A stretch of 64,000 nt of DNA from Eubacterium brachy ATCC 33089 (GCA_000488855.1 KI535286.1:314228-378227); one strand, 5' to 3'; positions 8,473-18,435 are shown, counted from the stretch's first letter. Notes: generated from the letters alone by a model not told the origin. Program-made: numbers and translations.

Positions 8473-9153
8473 ATGCAAAGTTCAAAGGATGTTTCAAGAA
8501 TATCGAATACAGTCATAAAAAGACTGCCAAGGTACAGGAGATATTTGAAAGAATTGATGAGAAAAAACGTTGAAAAGATTTCATCCGGGCAATTGAGTCG
8601 CATGACAGGGTATACAGCTTCTCAGATTAGACAGGACTTAAATAACTTCGGAGGCTTCGGTCAACAGGGCTATGGATATAACGTGGCCGATTTGCATAGG
8701 GAAATCGGTACCATTTTGGGGTTGGATCAGAACTACAAAATGATTATCGTAGGTGCAGGCAATATGGGGCAAGCAATTGCAAATTACACGTATTATTACA
8801 AATCAGGATTTATCGTTGAAGGCATATTTGAGATAAATCCGAGATTGGTGGGGATTAAGATAAATGATATTGCGGTCATGGACTACGAAAACATGGTTTC
8901 TTACGTTGAAGAGAATAAAATAGATATAGGCATCATATGTGTCTCAAAGGAATCGGCACAGGAAGTGGCAGATAAACTTTGCTTCGCAGGCATCAGAGGG
9001 ATTTGGAACTTTGCACCTGTAGATTTGGAAGTGCCGGAACATGTGAAAATCGAAAACGTACATTTGAGTGACGGTTTGCACTTCCTCGCATATCACATGT
9101 CTCACGTCGATGACAACAAAAGTGAATTTAAAGATTTTGATGAGGAAATCTAG
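8473..9153 (+). CDS. rex: Redox-sensing transcriptional repressor Rex
   Basis: A 226-residue protein with an N-terminal winged helix (QIRQDLNNFGGFGQQGYGY near residue 52, diagnostic of Rex) and a Rossmann domain (VGAGNMGQAIANY near residue 93). Rex senses the NADH/NAD+ ratio and represses fermentation and respiration genes. GAGGAG inside the end of the preceding gene serves as ribosome binding site. A TTGTTAA half-site at 8083 upstream of the operon could allow autoregulation, but no full palindrome is seen. A strong bidirectional terminator follows. Confidence 0.96.
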   Translation: MQSSKDVSRISNTVIKRLPRYRRYLKELMRKNVEKISSGQLSRMTGYTASQIRQDLNNFGGFGQQGYGYNVADLHREIGTILGLDQNYKMIIVGAGNMGQAIANYTYYYKSGFIVEGIFEINPRLVGIKINDIAVMDYENMVSYVEENKIDIGIICVSKESAQEVADKLCFAGIRGIWNFAPVDLEVPEHVKIENVHLSDGLHFLAYHMSHVDDNKSEFKDFDEEI

Positions 9154-9174
9154 AGAATAAATTGAGACAACAAA

Positions 9175-9209
9175 AATAATAACCGTTTCGTCATGAAACG
9201 GTTATTATT
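9175..9209. terminator. Bidirectional terminator between rex and ferredoxin
   Basis: A perfect 15-bp stem, AATAATAACCGTTTC (9175-9189) and GAAACGGTTATTATT (9195-9209), with loop GTCAT, sits between the convergent rex and ferredoxin genes. A/T-rich arms supply the U-tract in both directions. Confidence 0.9.
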
Positions 9210-9228
9210 GAATTTGCTTAAATTTCAA

Positions 9229-9396
9229 TTATGCCTGAGGAGCATCAACCGGACAAACACCGGCACAAGCACCACAATCGATACAAGCATCTGCATTGAT
9301 TTCGTGGAATTCAGCACCTTCAGAGATAGCATCAACCGGACATTCGCTCACGCAAGCACCACAGTTTATGCACGCATCTGTAATATGATAAGCCAT
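9229..9396 (-). CDS. 2[4Fe-4S] ferredoxin
   Basis: A 55-residue protein beginning MAYHITDACINCGACVSECP. It has two classical CxxCxxCxxxCP cluster motifs separated by about 26 residues, the clostridial low-potential ferredoxin pattern. It serves as an electron carrier for oxidoreductases such as pyruvate:ferredoxin oxidoreductase or hydrogenase. The frame is open further upstream, but AGGAGG lies directly before the ATG at 9396, so that start is chosen. It lies convergent to rex. Confidence 0.97.
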   Translation of the reverse strand: MAYHITDACINCGACVSECPVDAISEGAEFHEINADACIDCGACAGVCPVDAPQA

Positions 9397-9475
9397 AGTT
9401 ATTTCCTCCTTTATCAAATATAATTTTATCACTTTTATCGGAATCATTATAACATTAAACGGGAGAAAAGTAAAG

Positions 9476-10279
9476 ATGAAAGTCTACACACTTGTTGGAA
9501 AGAGTGGAACTGGGAAAAGTTTCCAGGCTATAAATTTATGTAAGGCAAGAGATATAGAAGCCATCATAGATGACGGCCTTTTGATATATAAAGGGAAAGC
9601 CATAGCCGGCAAATCTGCAAAACGCGAAACTACAAAGATAGGAGCCGTTCGCAGAGCTATTTTTAACGACGATAATCATCGCGATGAAGTGAAGAGGATG
9701 CTGGAAAAAGTTAGCCCAACCTCACTTCTCATAATCGGTACTTCCGAAAAAATGACGGAAAAAATAGCAGGGAAAATGGGAATCCAGCAAGTGGATGAAA
9801 AAATAAACATTACAGATATTACTACTGAGAGCGAAAGAAAGATGGCTTATAAGGAGCGACATGGATACGGAAAACACATAATTCCCGTACCTACTATGGA
9901 AATAAAAAGACAGTTTTCAGGATATTTTTTGAGTCCTATGAGAATACTGAAGGGCTTTGGCAGCAAAGGCGGTTTAAATGAAAAATCCGTCGTTAGACCT
10001 ACGTACAGCTACATGGGCAGGTTTGTAGTTTCAGATAAGGTGATAGGAGATATCGTACAATGTACAGCGGTTAGCGTGGAAGGAATAAAGCGAGTATATA
10101 GGACTGTGAGCGATAACAGAATAGAAAACATGGTGGTGACAGTCGTTGTGCAAGTGAAAAAAAACTGCAATATATTGGAAAATTGTAGAGCTTTACAGGA
10201 AAAATGTGTTAAAATTATTGAGGAGATGACAGCGTTTCACATAAAAGAGATGAACATAGAAATCAAGGAGATAGCATGA
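9476..10279 (+). CDS. P-loop NTPase with C-terminal Asp23/Gls24-like domain
   Basis: A 267-residue protein with two parts. Residues 1-140 form a P-loop domain with Walker A GKSGTGKSF at about 8-16. Residues about 175-267 resemble Asp23/Gls24 (DUF322) proteins: VSDKVIGDIVQCTAVSVEGI followed by a beta-rich VVTVVVQVKKNCNI segment. Between them is a region with YKERHGYGKHIIPVP. Asp23 domains are small membrane-linked or scaffold domains of unclear function. The gene overlaps the following glycosylase by 4 bases (ATGA). Biochemical role is unknown. Confidence 0.75.
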   Translation: MKVYTLVGKSGTGKSFQAINLCKARDIEAIIDDGLLIYKGKAIAGKSAKRETTKIGAVRRAIFNDDNHRDEVKRMLEKVSPTSLLIIGTSEKMTEKIAGKMGIQQVDEKINITDITTESERKMAYKERHGYGKHIIPVPTMEIKRQFSGYFLSPMRILKGFGSKGGLNEKSVVRPTYSYMGRFVVSDKVIGDIVQCTAVSVEGIKRVYRTVSDNRIENMVVTVVVQVKKNCNILENCRALQEKCVKIIEEMTAFHIKEMNIEIKEIA

Positions 10280-11145
10280 GCAAATTGATGATAGATAAAG
10301 TTAAGGATTTCCATTTAGATCATATTTTCGATTGTGGACAGTGCTTCAGGTGGAATAAGGAATCGGACGGAAGTTACACTGGGGTTGCCATGGGCAAGAC
10401 CATAAATGTGAACATGAAAGGGAGCAGTCTGATCGTAGATAACGCTACAGCCGATGAATTCGATAAAATTTGGAGACATTATCTGGACTTGGATGAGAAC
10501 TATGAAACGATAAAGAATAGATTGAGCGAGAACGATAAGGCCATGAAAACCGCCATCAAAAGCGGATATGGAATCAGGATACTAAATCAGGATTTGTGGG
10601 AAGTAATCGTATCGTTTATAATATCGTCAAACAACAATATACCGAGAATCAAGAGATGCATAGAGAATTTGTGCGAAAGGTTCGGAGAGTTTATAGGAGA
10701 GTACAGAGGTAAGAAGAGGTATTCGTTCCCTACGGCAGAAACTCTCGCAAACCTGACATTGGATGACCTTGGACCTTGTAAATTAGGATATAGGGCAAGG
10801 TACATAATCGAAACAGCAAAAAAATATGTGAAAGACGGCAGTCGAAAGTATGAGAGTCTAAAAGATGACGGGATTACTTCAAAGCAAGCGTTTGATGAAA
10901 TAAGCAAGTTTACGGGAGTCGGTCCGAAGGTGGCAAATTGTATTTTGCTGTTCGGGCTCAAGAAAAAAGACAGCTTCCCCATAGATGTCTGGATGAAAAA
11001 AGTAATGAATCACCTGTATGATATAGATGTTGAGAATGTAAAGGCTATGGAAAGTTATGCGGTGAAAAACTTTGGAGATAATGCAGGGATTGCACAACAG
11101 TATCTGTTCTATTACATGAGAAATAAATCTTTAGGAGGCGATTGA
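10276..11145 (+). CDS. OGG1-type 8-oxoguanine DNA glycosylase/lyase
   Basis: A 289-residue protein with the OGG1/AlkA N-terminal domain (FDCGQCFRW near residue 15) and an HhH-GPD domain. The helix-hairpin-helix segment FTGVGPKVANCILLFGL contains the catalytic Lys (in GPKVA), and FPIDVWMKK contains the conserved Asp. These match the Lys249/Asp268 pair of human OGG1 by motif. It excises oxidised guanine from DNA. It overlaps the upstream gene by 4 bases; the nfeD start follows the stop by one base. Confidence 0.9.
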   Translation: MSKLMIDKVKDFHLDHIFDCGQCFRWNKESDGSYTGVAMGKTINVNMKGSSLIVDNATADEFDKIWRHYLDLDENYETIKNRLSENDKAMKTAIKSGYGIRILNQDLWEVIVSFIISSNNNIPRIKRCIENLCERFGEFIGEYRGKKRYSFPTAETLANLTLDDLGPCKLGYRARYIIETAKKYVKDGSRKYESLKDDGITSKQAFDEISKFTGVGPKVANCILLFGLKKKDSFPIDVWMKKVMNHLYDIDVENVKAMESYAVKNFGDNAGIAQQYLFYYMRNKSLGGD

Positions 11146-11146
11146 C

Positions 11147-11614
11147 ATGGCAGTTATAGGAGTCGGTCTATTTGGCTGGATAGTTCCAAACAGCATAGTG
11201 TGGCTTGTGGTTTGCGTTCTGTTTGCAGTGAGTGAGGCGATGACGGCAGGGCTCGTGACCATTTGGTTTGCACTGGGGGCTTTTGTAGCCAGCATAGTGA
11301 GCATTTTCACCGATAATTTTTTAGTGCAGCTGACGATATTCGTAGTTGTGTCGGTGATTTCTTTGGTATACACCAAGCCGTTGTTCAACAAATACATTTC
11401 AAAAAAAATAGTGAGAACTAACGCAGAATCCCTGATCGGAGACAGAGCCGTAGTTACGGTGGCAATTGAGAGAAATAAAAGGGGAAGAGTCGATGTAACT
11501 GGGCAGGATTGGGCTGCGACTACCAGAGACGGCAAAGAGATCAAAGTGGGACAGGAAGTTTTAGTAGTGGGAATTTCAGGCGTAGCTCTAATTGTAGAAG
11601 AAAGAAAAAAATAG
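11147..11614 (+). CDS. NfeD family protein
   Basis: A 155-residue membrane protein with hydrophobic helices over about residues 5-80 and a C-terminal OB-fold-like beta domain (GDRAVVTVAI, RVDVTGQDWAA, GQEVLVVGISGVALIV). This is the short NfeD type. NfeD proteins are encoded next to stomatin/SPFH proteins and are thought to help organise membrane microdomains; the stomatin gene follows 93 bases downstream. AGGAGG precedes the start. Confidence 0.88.
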   Translation: MAVIGVGLFGWIVPNSIVWLVVCVLFAVSEAMTAGLVTIWFALGAFVASIVSIFTDNFLVQLTIFVVVSVISLVYTKPLFNKYISKKIVRTNAESLIGDRAVVTVAIERNKRGRVDVTGQDWAATTRDGKEIKVGQEVLVVGISGVALIVEERKK

Positions 11615-11707
11615 AGTAGCTGAGTTGATATATAATTCGATTTTATAGACTATGGTAAAACGGTGAAAATTATTGTAAAGTTATGAAAATTGACAGGAGG
11701 TGTCAAA

Positions 11708-12652
11708 ATGGGAGAAGGAATTGGCGGAATCGGTGGAATTATAATAGGCATAATCATAGTGCTGTTCATTGTATGGCTTGTGATTTCCAACATAAGAATC
11801 GTGCCGCAGGCAAATGCCTATGTAATTGAAAGATTGGGCGCATATAACAACACATGGCAGGTGGGACTGCATATTAAGATTCCGTTCATCGACAGAGTTG
11901 CAAGACGCGTCAATCTGAAGGAAACCGTAATCGATTTTTTACCGCAGCCGGTTATAACAAAAGATAATGTAACCATGGAGATAGACACCGTAGTATATTA
12001 TCAGATTACTGAACCGAAGCTATATGCGTACGGGGTGGAAAATCCCATGTCGGCAGTTGAGAATCTGACTGCCACAACGCTCAGAAATATCATAGGGGAG
12101 TTGGATTTAGATGCGACCTTGACAGGGAGAGACTACATAAATTCAAATATAAGATCCGTGCTCGATGAAGCGACGGATCCATGGGGAATAAAGATTAACA
12201 GAGTGGAAGTTAAAAATATCACACCGCCTAGGGAAATACAGAGTGCCATGGAAAAGCAGATGAAGGCGGAAAGAGAAAAGCGAGAAGCCATTTTGAGAGC
12301 TGAGGGTGAAAAGAGATCATCGGTATTGGTGGCTGAAGGGAACAAGGAAGTTGCGATTTTAGCAGCGGAAGCGGAAAAACAGGCGGCGATACTCGAAGCG
12401 GAAGCGGCAAAGCAGGCAGCGATTAAGAGAGCCGAAGGTGAAGCTGAAGCTATTAAGATGATTCAAAAAGCAACTGCCGACGGAATAGAGATGATTAAAC
12501 TGGCGGAACCGAGCAGTCAAGTAATCACGTTAAAGAGCTTTGAGGCATTGGAAAAAGTGGCAAACGGACATGCGACAAAGATTATCGTTCCTTCTGAGAT
12601 ACAGAATCTGGCAGGACTTGTGACATCCGTATCCGAGCTTGCAAAGAAATAA
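11708..12652 (+). CDS. SPFH/stomatin-like protein (QmcA family)
   Basis: A 314-residue protein with an N-terminal glycine-rich membrane helix (about residues 5-28), an SPFH domain beginning RIVPQANAYVIERLGAY, and a long Ala/Glu-rich coiled coil (about 190-265) containing KQAAILEAEAAKQAAI. SPFH proteins form ring-like membrane assemblies. The start is ATG 11708 with AGGAGG immediately upstream; an upstream in-frame TTG at 11690 would overlap that site and is rejected. It forms a conserved pair with NfeD. Confidence 0.93.
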   Translation: MGEGIGGIGGIIIGIIIVLFIVWLVISNIRIVPQANAYVIERLGAYNNTWQVGLHIKIPFIDRVARRVNLKETVIDFLPQPVITKDNVTMEIDTVVYYQITEPKLYAYGVENPMSAVENLTATTLRNIIGELDLDATLTGRDYINSNIRSVLDEATDPWGIKINRVEVKNITPPREIQSAMEKQMKAEREKREAILRAEGEKRSSVLVAEGNKEVAILAAEAEKQAAILEAEAAKQAAIKRAEGEAEAIKMIQKATADGIEMIKLAEPSSQVITLKSFEALEKVANGHATKIIVPSEIQNLAGLVTSVSELAKK

Positions 12653-12741
12653 ATTTGTATTAAAAAATATGTAACCTTGATGAAAAATTCGGACGGAAAA
12701 CAAAAGTGACAATATATAAATTAACATTATCGTAAAGACTA

Positions 12742-12769
12742 TTGACAAAAAAATAAAAAATAGTAGAAT
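12742..12769 (+). promoter_or_regulatory. Sigma-A promoter of groESL
   Basis: TTGACA at 12742-12747, a 16-base spacer, then TAGAAT at 12764-12769, directly before the CIRCE operator. Confidence 0.8.
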
Positions 12770-12773
12770 ATAG

Positions 12774-12800
12774 TTAGCACTCTTAATAAAAGAGTGCTAA
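12774..12800. promoter_or_regulatory. CIRCE operator (HrcA site)
   Basis: TTAGCACTC (12774-12782), 9-base spacer, GAGTGCTAA (12792-12800): an exact match to the CIRCE inverted repeat. It overlaps the groESL transcription start, implying heat-shock control by HrcA, whose gene is not in this window. Confidence 0.98.
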
Positions 12801-12820
12801 TAAATTTAAGGAGGAAGAAG

Positions 12821-14750
<1,930 letters not shown>

Positions 14751-14846
14751 TTATCAAGTCTTAATAGTAAGTATCAGCAGTTGTGATGAGATGAGACATA
14801 CAAGTGCATTACATCATAAACATATTGTAATAGACTAATTGAGATG

Positions 14847-14880
14847 AATAGACTCTAAATTTTACGATTTAGAGTCTATT
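14847..14880 (+). terminator. groESL terminator
   Basis: A perfect 14-bp stem, AATAGACTCTAAAT (14847-14860) and ATTTAGAGTCTATT (14867-14880), loop TTTACG, followed by TTGTTGTTT. Confidence 0.9.
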
Positions 14881-15162
14881 TTGTTGTTTCAGTGGGGTTG
14901 ATGGAACAAATGTGAGATGAGCAACAAACAGCCGTTCATACCGCTGAATGGTTTTCGCCTGAGTACACATCATGCGCTGAGATGGGCGTACTGATCGATC
15001 ACAACATATGAGCGAGGATGTAATGTAAATGGATAATAACATTCTATCATCCCGCATCCTGTAACTATAAATCGAGAGATTAATATGTTGAAATATATAG
15101 TGATAAGATTTAATTTTTTCTCACAATGAGCGTATGAGAATTTTTGACATTCTTCATTTTAT
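14881..15162. other. Intergenic stretch without recognised gene
   Basis: About 280 bases of somewhat higher GC than the surrounding intergenic DNA. A 62-codon open frame on the minus strand (14869-15057) overlaps the terminator stem and has no ribosome binding site or recognisable product. I see no RNA gene here. Confidence 0.4.
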
Positions 15163-15456
15163 ATGATACCTTATGACAATAAATACAAAAAAAGTAATAG
15201 AGTGTTGGGAGGGAATTATGGATACTCTTTTACTGATGAAGGAAAAAAAGTAATTAGAGAGAGATTACATACAGTTGCAAAGAAATGCCTTCAAAGATAT
15301 GGGATTAGGAAAACCGCAGTTGATCGAATGGCAGCAATGACAGATATTTCCAAAGGGTCTTTTTATAATTTTTATTCTCCAAGAGAAATGATATTCACAG
15401 CTTTGACCTTGCCGGAAGAACTGTTTATAGAATCTTTGCATACGGAAAAAACGTAA
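15163..15456 (+). pseudogene. Truncated TetR-family regulator
   Basis: A 97-residue open frame holding only the TetR DNA-binding domain: RLHTVAKKCLQRYGIRKTAV, then MTDISKGSFYNFYSPREMIF (helix-turn-helix and the FY motif). Normal TetR proteins are about 190 residues with a ligand-binding C-terminal half, which is missing. After the stop, another frame continues for about 20 codons (15456-15515) in a way that could be the former continuation, suggesting a frameshift and decay. The ATG at 15163 has no clear ribosome binding site; in-frame starts further in are possible. It could still act as a minimal DNA-binding protein. Confidence 0.6.
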
Positions 15457-15540
15457 AATATCTTGACGGATTTAAAAACAAGTATAGAAGTGATTTATCA
15501 TAAAACTGCATTATGAATAACCGGAATCAAAAGGGCGTGG

Positions 15541-16134
15541 ATGCATTTTGAAGAAAAGGGCGTGGATATTTTGAAAAAAAGTGGGGAAAAAGCAAAAAAA
15601 TGGATCATAGAAAACAGTGTCATGGCGGATGAAGATAATAGAAATCTGGATTGCGGTTTCAGTCGAGGCGATAAATGGTTCAGATTTCGCGTCGGAGCAA
15701 TAATCATTGAAGAAGAGAAAATCTTATTCGTCCGGAACAGAAGGGAAGAATTTTACTATACTGTGGGGGGAGGAGTTCGTCTGGGAGAAACTTCCGAAGA
15801 AGCGATAGAAAGAGAAGTGTACGAAGAAACAGGGTTAAAATATGAAGTGGATAGGATAGCGTTTATTCATGAATATTTTTTTAATCTGAGAGTCGATGAT
15901 ATCAGGAGAGAATGTCAGGAAATCTCATTTTACTATTTGATGAAACCCATGGGAAGGTGCATGGAAATAACCAAGGAGAGTCGTACTTTGGGAGTGAGAG
16001 AAGAGTTTCACTGGCTGGCATTAAAAGAACTGGAAAAGTATGAAGGATATCCGGAGTTTTTACATGAAATGATAAAAAATGTGAGAGACGACAAACGTGT
16101 AGGTCATCTTGTAACCCGAAGGGTTGAAATGTAA
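15541..16134 (+). CDS. Nudix hydrolase
   Basis: A 197-residue protein with a complete Nudix box, GGVRLGETSEEAIEREVYEE plus TGL (about residues 78-100), fitting GX5EX7REUXEEXGU. Nudix enzymes hydrolyse nucleoside diphosphates linked to another moiety; substrate is unknown. The start is uncertain: no strong ribosome binding site is seen before 15541, and the in-frame ATG at 15622 begins just before the conserved domain. Two copies of AAGGGCGTGGAT lie around the start (near 15531 and 15557). It follows the truncated TetR gene. Confidence 0.8.
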   Translation: MHFEEKGVDILKKSGEKAKKWIIENSVMADEDNRNLDCGFSRGDKWFRFRVGAIIIEEEKILFVRNRREEFYYTVGGGVRLGETSEEAIEREVYEETGLKYEVDRIAFIHEYFFNLRVDDIRRECQEISFYYLMKPMGRCMEITKESRTLGVREEFHWLALKELEKYEGYPEFLHEMIKNVRDDKRVGHLVTRRVEM

Positions 16135-16161
16135 CATTGAAATAGGTAAAGCTCCGCATTT

Positions 16162-16659
16162 TCAATCAGTCAATTCGTATAATTTAAGAGGGATAATCTC
16201 GGATAAGTTATCCGGGGTTGTTTTTATTTGTAAACCGATTTTCCCGCCACTGAAAAATATTTCCTTGAAGTTTGAAACTGAGCTATCTATAAATGTTTGA
16301 AACTCCTTCTTCATTCCTATGGGAGAGCATCCGCCGTGAACGTATCCGGTCAAAGGAAGAAGATTTTTTTGGGGAATTAAATCAATAGATTTTTCACCTG
16401 CTATCTTCGCCGCTGACTTTAAATTCAGATGTTTGGTAACAGGGATCATAAACACGTAATATTTCTTTGAATGCCCCTGTGCAACTAGTGTTTTGAACAC
16501 CTGATTCGGGTTCTCCAAGAGAGCATCTGCAACAGACCTTCCGCTGACCGCTGAGATATCGGAGTATGATATGCACTCGTATTGTAATTTGAACTTATCC
16601 AATATGCGCATGGCATTGGTCTTGTGGACAATCTTTTTTGAACTTTTTTGCTTTTTCAT
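16162..16659 (-). CDS. ybaK: Cys-tRNA(Pro)/Cys-tRNA deacylase YbaK/EbsC
   Basis: A 165-residue protein of the YbaK/ProX editing family. The pattern VFKTLVAQG, then KSAAKIAGEKSI and LLPLTGYVHGGCSPIGMKK matches this family, including the GGCSPIG loop near residue 113. It hydrolyses mischarged Cys-tRNA(Pro) in trans. AAAGG is 7 bases before the ATG. It is convergent with the Nudix gene, with a 27-base gap. Confidence 0.94.
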   Translation of the reverse strand: MKKQKSSKKIVHKTNAMRILDKFKLQYECISYSDISAVSGRSVADALLENPNQVFKTLVAQGHSKKYYVFMIPVTKHLNLKSAAKIAGEKSIDLIPQKNLLPLTGYVHGGCSPIGMKKEFQTFIDSSVSNFKEIFFSGGKIGLQIKTTPDNLSEIIPLKLYELTD

Positions 16660-16969
16660 AGTTTTACCTTTTCAAAATATAAATTAGACACAGTTTAAAT
16701 ATTTATAACCACACAATAAATCTATCACAAAACGAGATGAATGTACACGTATATGAAGTGCTCGTAAAAGCATTTTATGTTAGCAAGATAGAACAAAAAA
16801 ACGTGATGGATACAAAATCACTTTAAAAATGAGGATAATTGATAGATAAAAAATCTTTCGTCTAAAGATATTAAAAACGAAAAAATATTAAATTTTCATT
16901 GAAAAAATGCGAAATCAAAGGGGATATTTCTCTATATGAAAATTTTTTTTACTTTTTTTCAAAAAATGC
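16660..16969. other. AT-rich intergenic stretch
   Basis: About 310 bases, very AT-rich, between ybaK and the DUF3793 promoter. It contains T-runs at 16943-16959 but no open frame, hairpin or RNA gene that I can support. Confidence 0.4.
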
Positions 16970-16997
16970 TTGCATTGAAATCTAAATGTGATATAAT
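16970..16997 (+). promoter_or_regulatory. Promoter of DUF3793-flavodoxin
   Basis: TTGCAT (16970-16975), 16-base spacer, perfect TATAAT (16992-16997). Predicted transcription start near 17004, just before the structured leader. Confidence 0.75.
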
Positions 16998-17009
16998 AGA
17001 GATACGTTA

Positions 17010-17100
17010 GGCGGGACTAACAAAAACACTTTTGACTCATAACATTTATGCGAGTGCCGGCAACGGCACTCGCCATAAAACCTCAAGAGAGATGTCCCGG
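17010..17100 (+). ncRNA. Structured 5' leader, candidate riboswitch/cis-regulatory RNA
   Basis: Three stacked helices can form between promoter and start codon. P1 is CGGGAC (17012-17017) with GTCCCG (17094-17099). P2 is CTTTTGA (17029-17035) with TCAAGAG (17083-17089), one G-U. P3 is TTTAT plus GCGAGTGCCG (17045-17059) closing on CGGCACTCGC, bulged C and ATAAA (17064-17079), capped by a GCAA tetraloop. Internal loops are asymmetric. P1 ends directly before the GGAUGGAG ribosome binding region of DUF3793 (ATG 17108), so its stability could control translation. It matches no riboswitch class I can recall. Confidence 0.6.
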
Positions 17101-17107
17101 ATGGAGA

Positions 17108-17662
17108 ATGAAGTTGGAAAAATTTTTAATTGAGCATTGTTCACCCACCTTGGCATCGTTGAAGGCTGGAAACTTAGTAAACATATCTAAATATGAGATA
17201 GAAAATGCGAGTAAAAGCATAGAAGAGTTAAATGAAAAACTTAATAAAAAGGGTGTTAACGTAAGAATAGTAAAAGAAAGCAACACGAGAATACTTGTAT
17301 ACGTTTATCGTAAGGATAAACTGATAGATGAGTGGGCTAAGCCCGGGGTCAAATCCTTTATGGAAAAACGTGGATATGGTGATTTGAGTGTTGATATGGC
17401 GATAGATAAGTTGTCAGATAAACTGATGAAAAATGAAGGCTTTCCCCATGAGATAGGTATGTTTCTGGGATATCCGCTGGGAGATGTTATAGGGTTTATA
17501 GCGAACAGCGGAAAGAACAGCAAATGTACCGGATGTTGGAAGGTCTATTGTGACGAGTGCAATGCGAAAAAGAAATTCGCACAGTTTGACAAATGCAAGA
17601 AGGTTTACAAGAACCTGTGGAATAGTGGAAAAGGATTGATGCAGTTGGCTGTGTCAGCCTGA
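17108..17662 (+). CDS. DUF3793 family protein
   Basis: A 184-residue protein starting MKLEKFLIEHCSPTLASLK. The C-terminal half has LGYPLGDVIGFIANSGKNSK followed by CTGCWKVYCDEC, as in DUF3793 proteins of anaerobic Clostridia. Function is unknown; the family is often encoded beside flavodoxins and iron-uptake genes, as here (flavodoxin 36 bases downstream). The CxxC...CxxC cysteines could bind metal, which is inference. ATG 17108 with GGAG upstream is chosen over the longer frame from 17048, which would translate the leader hairpin. Confidence 0.85.
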   Translation: MKLEKFLIEHCSPTLASLKAGNLVNISKYEIENASKSIEELNEKLNKKGVNVRIVKESNTRILVYVYRKDKLIDEWAKPGVKSFMEKRGYGDLSVDMAIDKLSDKLMKNEGFPHEIGMFLGYPLGDVIGFIANSGKNSKCTGCWKVYCDECNAKKKFAQFDKCKKVYKNLWNSGKGLMQLAVSA

Positions 17663-17698
17663 TATAAATAATTTAATGATAATGAAAGGAAATACAAA

Positions 17699-18121
17699 AT
17701 GAGTAAAGTAGCAGTAGTTTATTGGAGTGGTACCGGTAATACAGAAATGATGGCAGCTCAGGTAAAAAAAGGAGCTGAAGAAGCTGGAGCGGAAGTAACG
17801 ATGTTTACAGCTGCAGAGTTCGGTCCTGAAAAGATTGATGATTTTGATGCAATCGCATTTGGATGCCCATCAATGGGAGCGGAAGTTCTTGAAGAAAGTG
17901 AATTCGATCCTATGTTTACTGCTTGTGAAGGAAAACTGGGTGGCAAGAAAATAGCATTGTTCGGTTCATATGGCTGGGGAGACGGTCAGTGGATGAGAGA
18001 TTGGGAAGAACGTTGTAACGGAGCTGGTGTAACATTTGCAACAGATTACGTTATCGTAAACGAAACACCTGATGCGGACGGAGATGCTGCTTGTCAGGAA
18101 CTGGGAAAAGCGTTGGTTTAG
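17699..18121 (+). CDS. Flavodoxin
   Basis: A 140-residue short-chain flavodoxin. The FMN phosphate loop WSGTGNTE is at residues 9-16, and the FGCPSMGAE and FGSYGWGDGQW loops flank the flavin. It carries low-potential electrons and often replaces ferredoxin under iron limitation. It follows DUF3793 closely and probably shares its promoter and leader. A strong terminator lies downstream. Confidence 0.96.
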   Translation: MSKVAVVYWSGTGNTEMMAAQVKKGAEEAGAEVTMFTAAEFGPEKIDDFDAIAFGCPSMGAEVLEESEFDPMFTACEGKLGGKKIALFGSYGWGDGQWMRDWEERCNGAGVTFATDYVIVNETPDADGDAACQELGKALV

Positions 18122-18150
18122 CTTCTATATTTAAATAAATAAAAAAGTTA

Positions 18151-18192
18151 GTCATCATGAGACTGTGACCTCATGATGACTTCTTTATTTTT
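18151..18192 (+). terminator. Flavodoxin terminator
   Basis: Stem GTCATCATGAG (18151-18161) and CTCATGATGAC (18170-18180), 8-base loop, followed by TTCTTTATTTTT. Confidence 0.9.
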
Positions 18193-18261
18193 CGTTAATT
18201 TACAATTTTAAGCGGTAGCATATAGCAGGCTGCGATAAAATAACTCACGAGAAGTGAAAAA

Positions 18262-18295
18262 ACGGAAGAGAGATAAACTCAATCTTCCGTCTTTT
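18262..18295. terminator. Terminator-like hairpin
   Basis: ACGGAAGA (18262-18269) pairs with TCTTCCGT (18283-18290), followed by CTTTT. It could be a second terminator for the flavodoxin transcript or for the convergent MATE gene. Confidence 0.5.
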
Positions 18296-18349
18296 AAACA
18301 TTTTATTTAGAGAGGTTATTTATTTATGTATTCATTATAACTGCTACAG

Positions 18350-18431
18350 GTGACACTGCAATGACATGAATATATATAAAGTGTCACAATTGACGAAAAA
18401 CGAAGTTAACGGTTGTGCATATCGTCAATTG
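18350..18431. repeat. Two adjacent inverted repeats at the 3' end of the MATE gene
   Basis: GTGACACT (18350-18357) pairs with AGTGTCAC (18380-18387), and CAATTGACGA (18387-18396) pairs with TCGTCAATTG (18422-18431). They lie just beyond the MATE stop codon, are probably 3' end structures, and lack a clean U-tract. Confidence 0.5.
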
Positions 18432-18435
18432 AGGG

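Noticed and set aside
14869..15057. 62-codon minus-strand ORF after groEL
   Set aside because: It overlaps the groESL terminator stem, has no ribosome binding site and no recognisable product.
17048..17107. N-terminal extension of the DUF3793 ORF from ATG 17048
   Set aside because: It would translate the perfect GCGAGTGCCG/CGGCACTCGC hairpin, lacks a ribosome binding site and does not resemble the family; the downstream ATG 17108 fits.
18122..18435. Small gene between flavodoxin and the MATE pump
   Set aside because: The stretch is filled by hairpins and has no open frame with a ribosome binding site.
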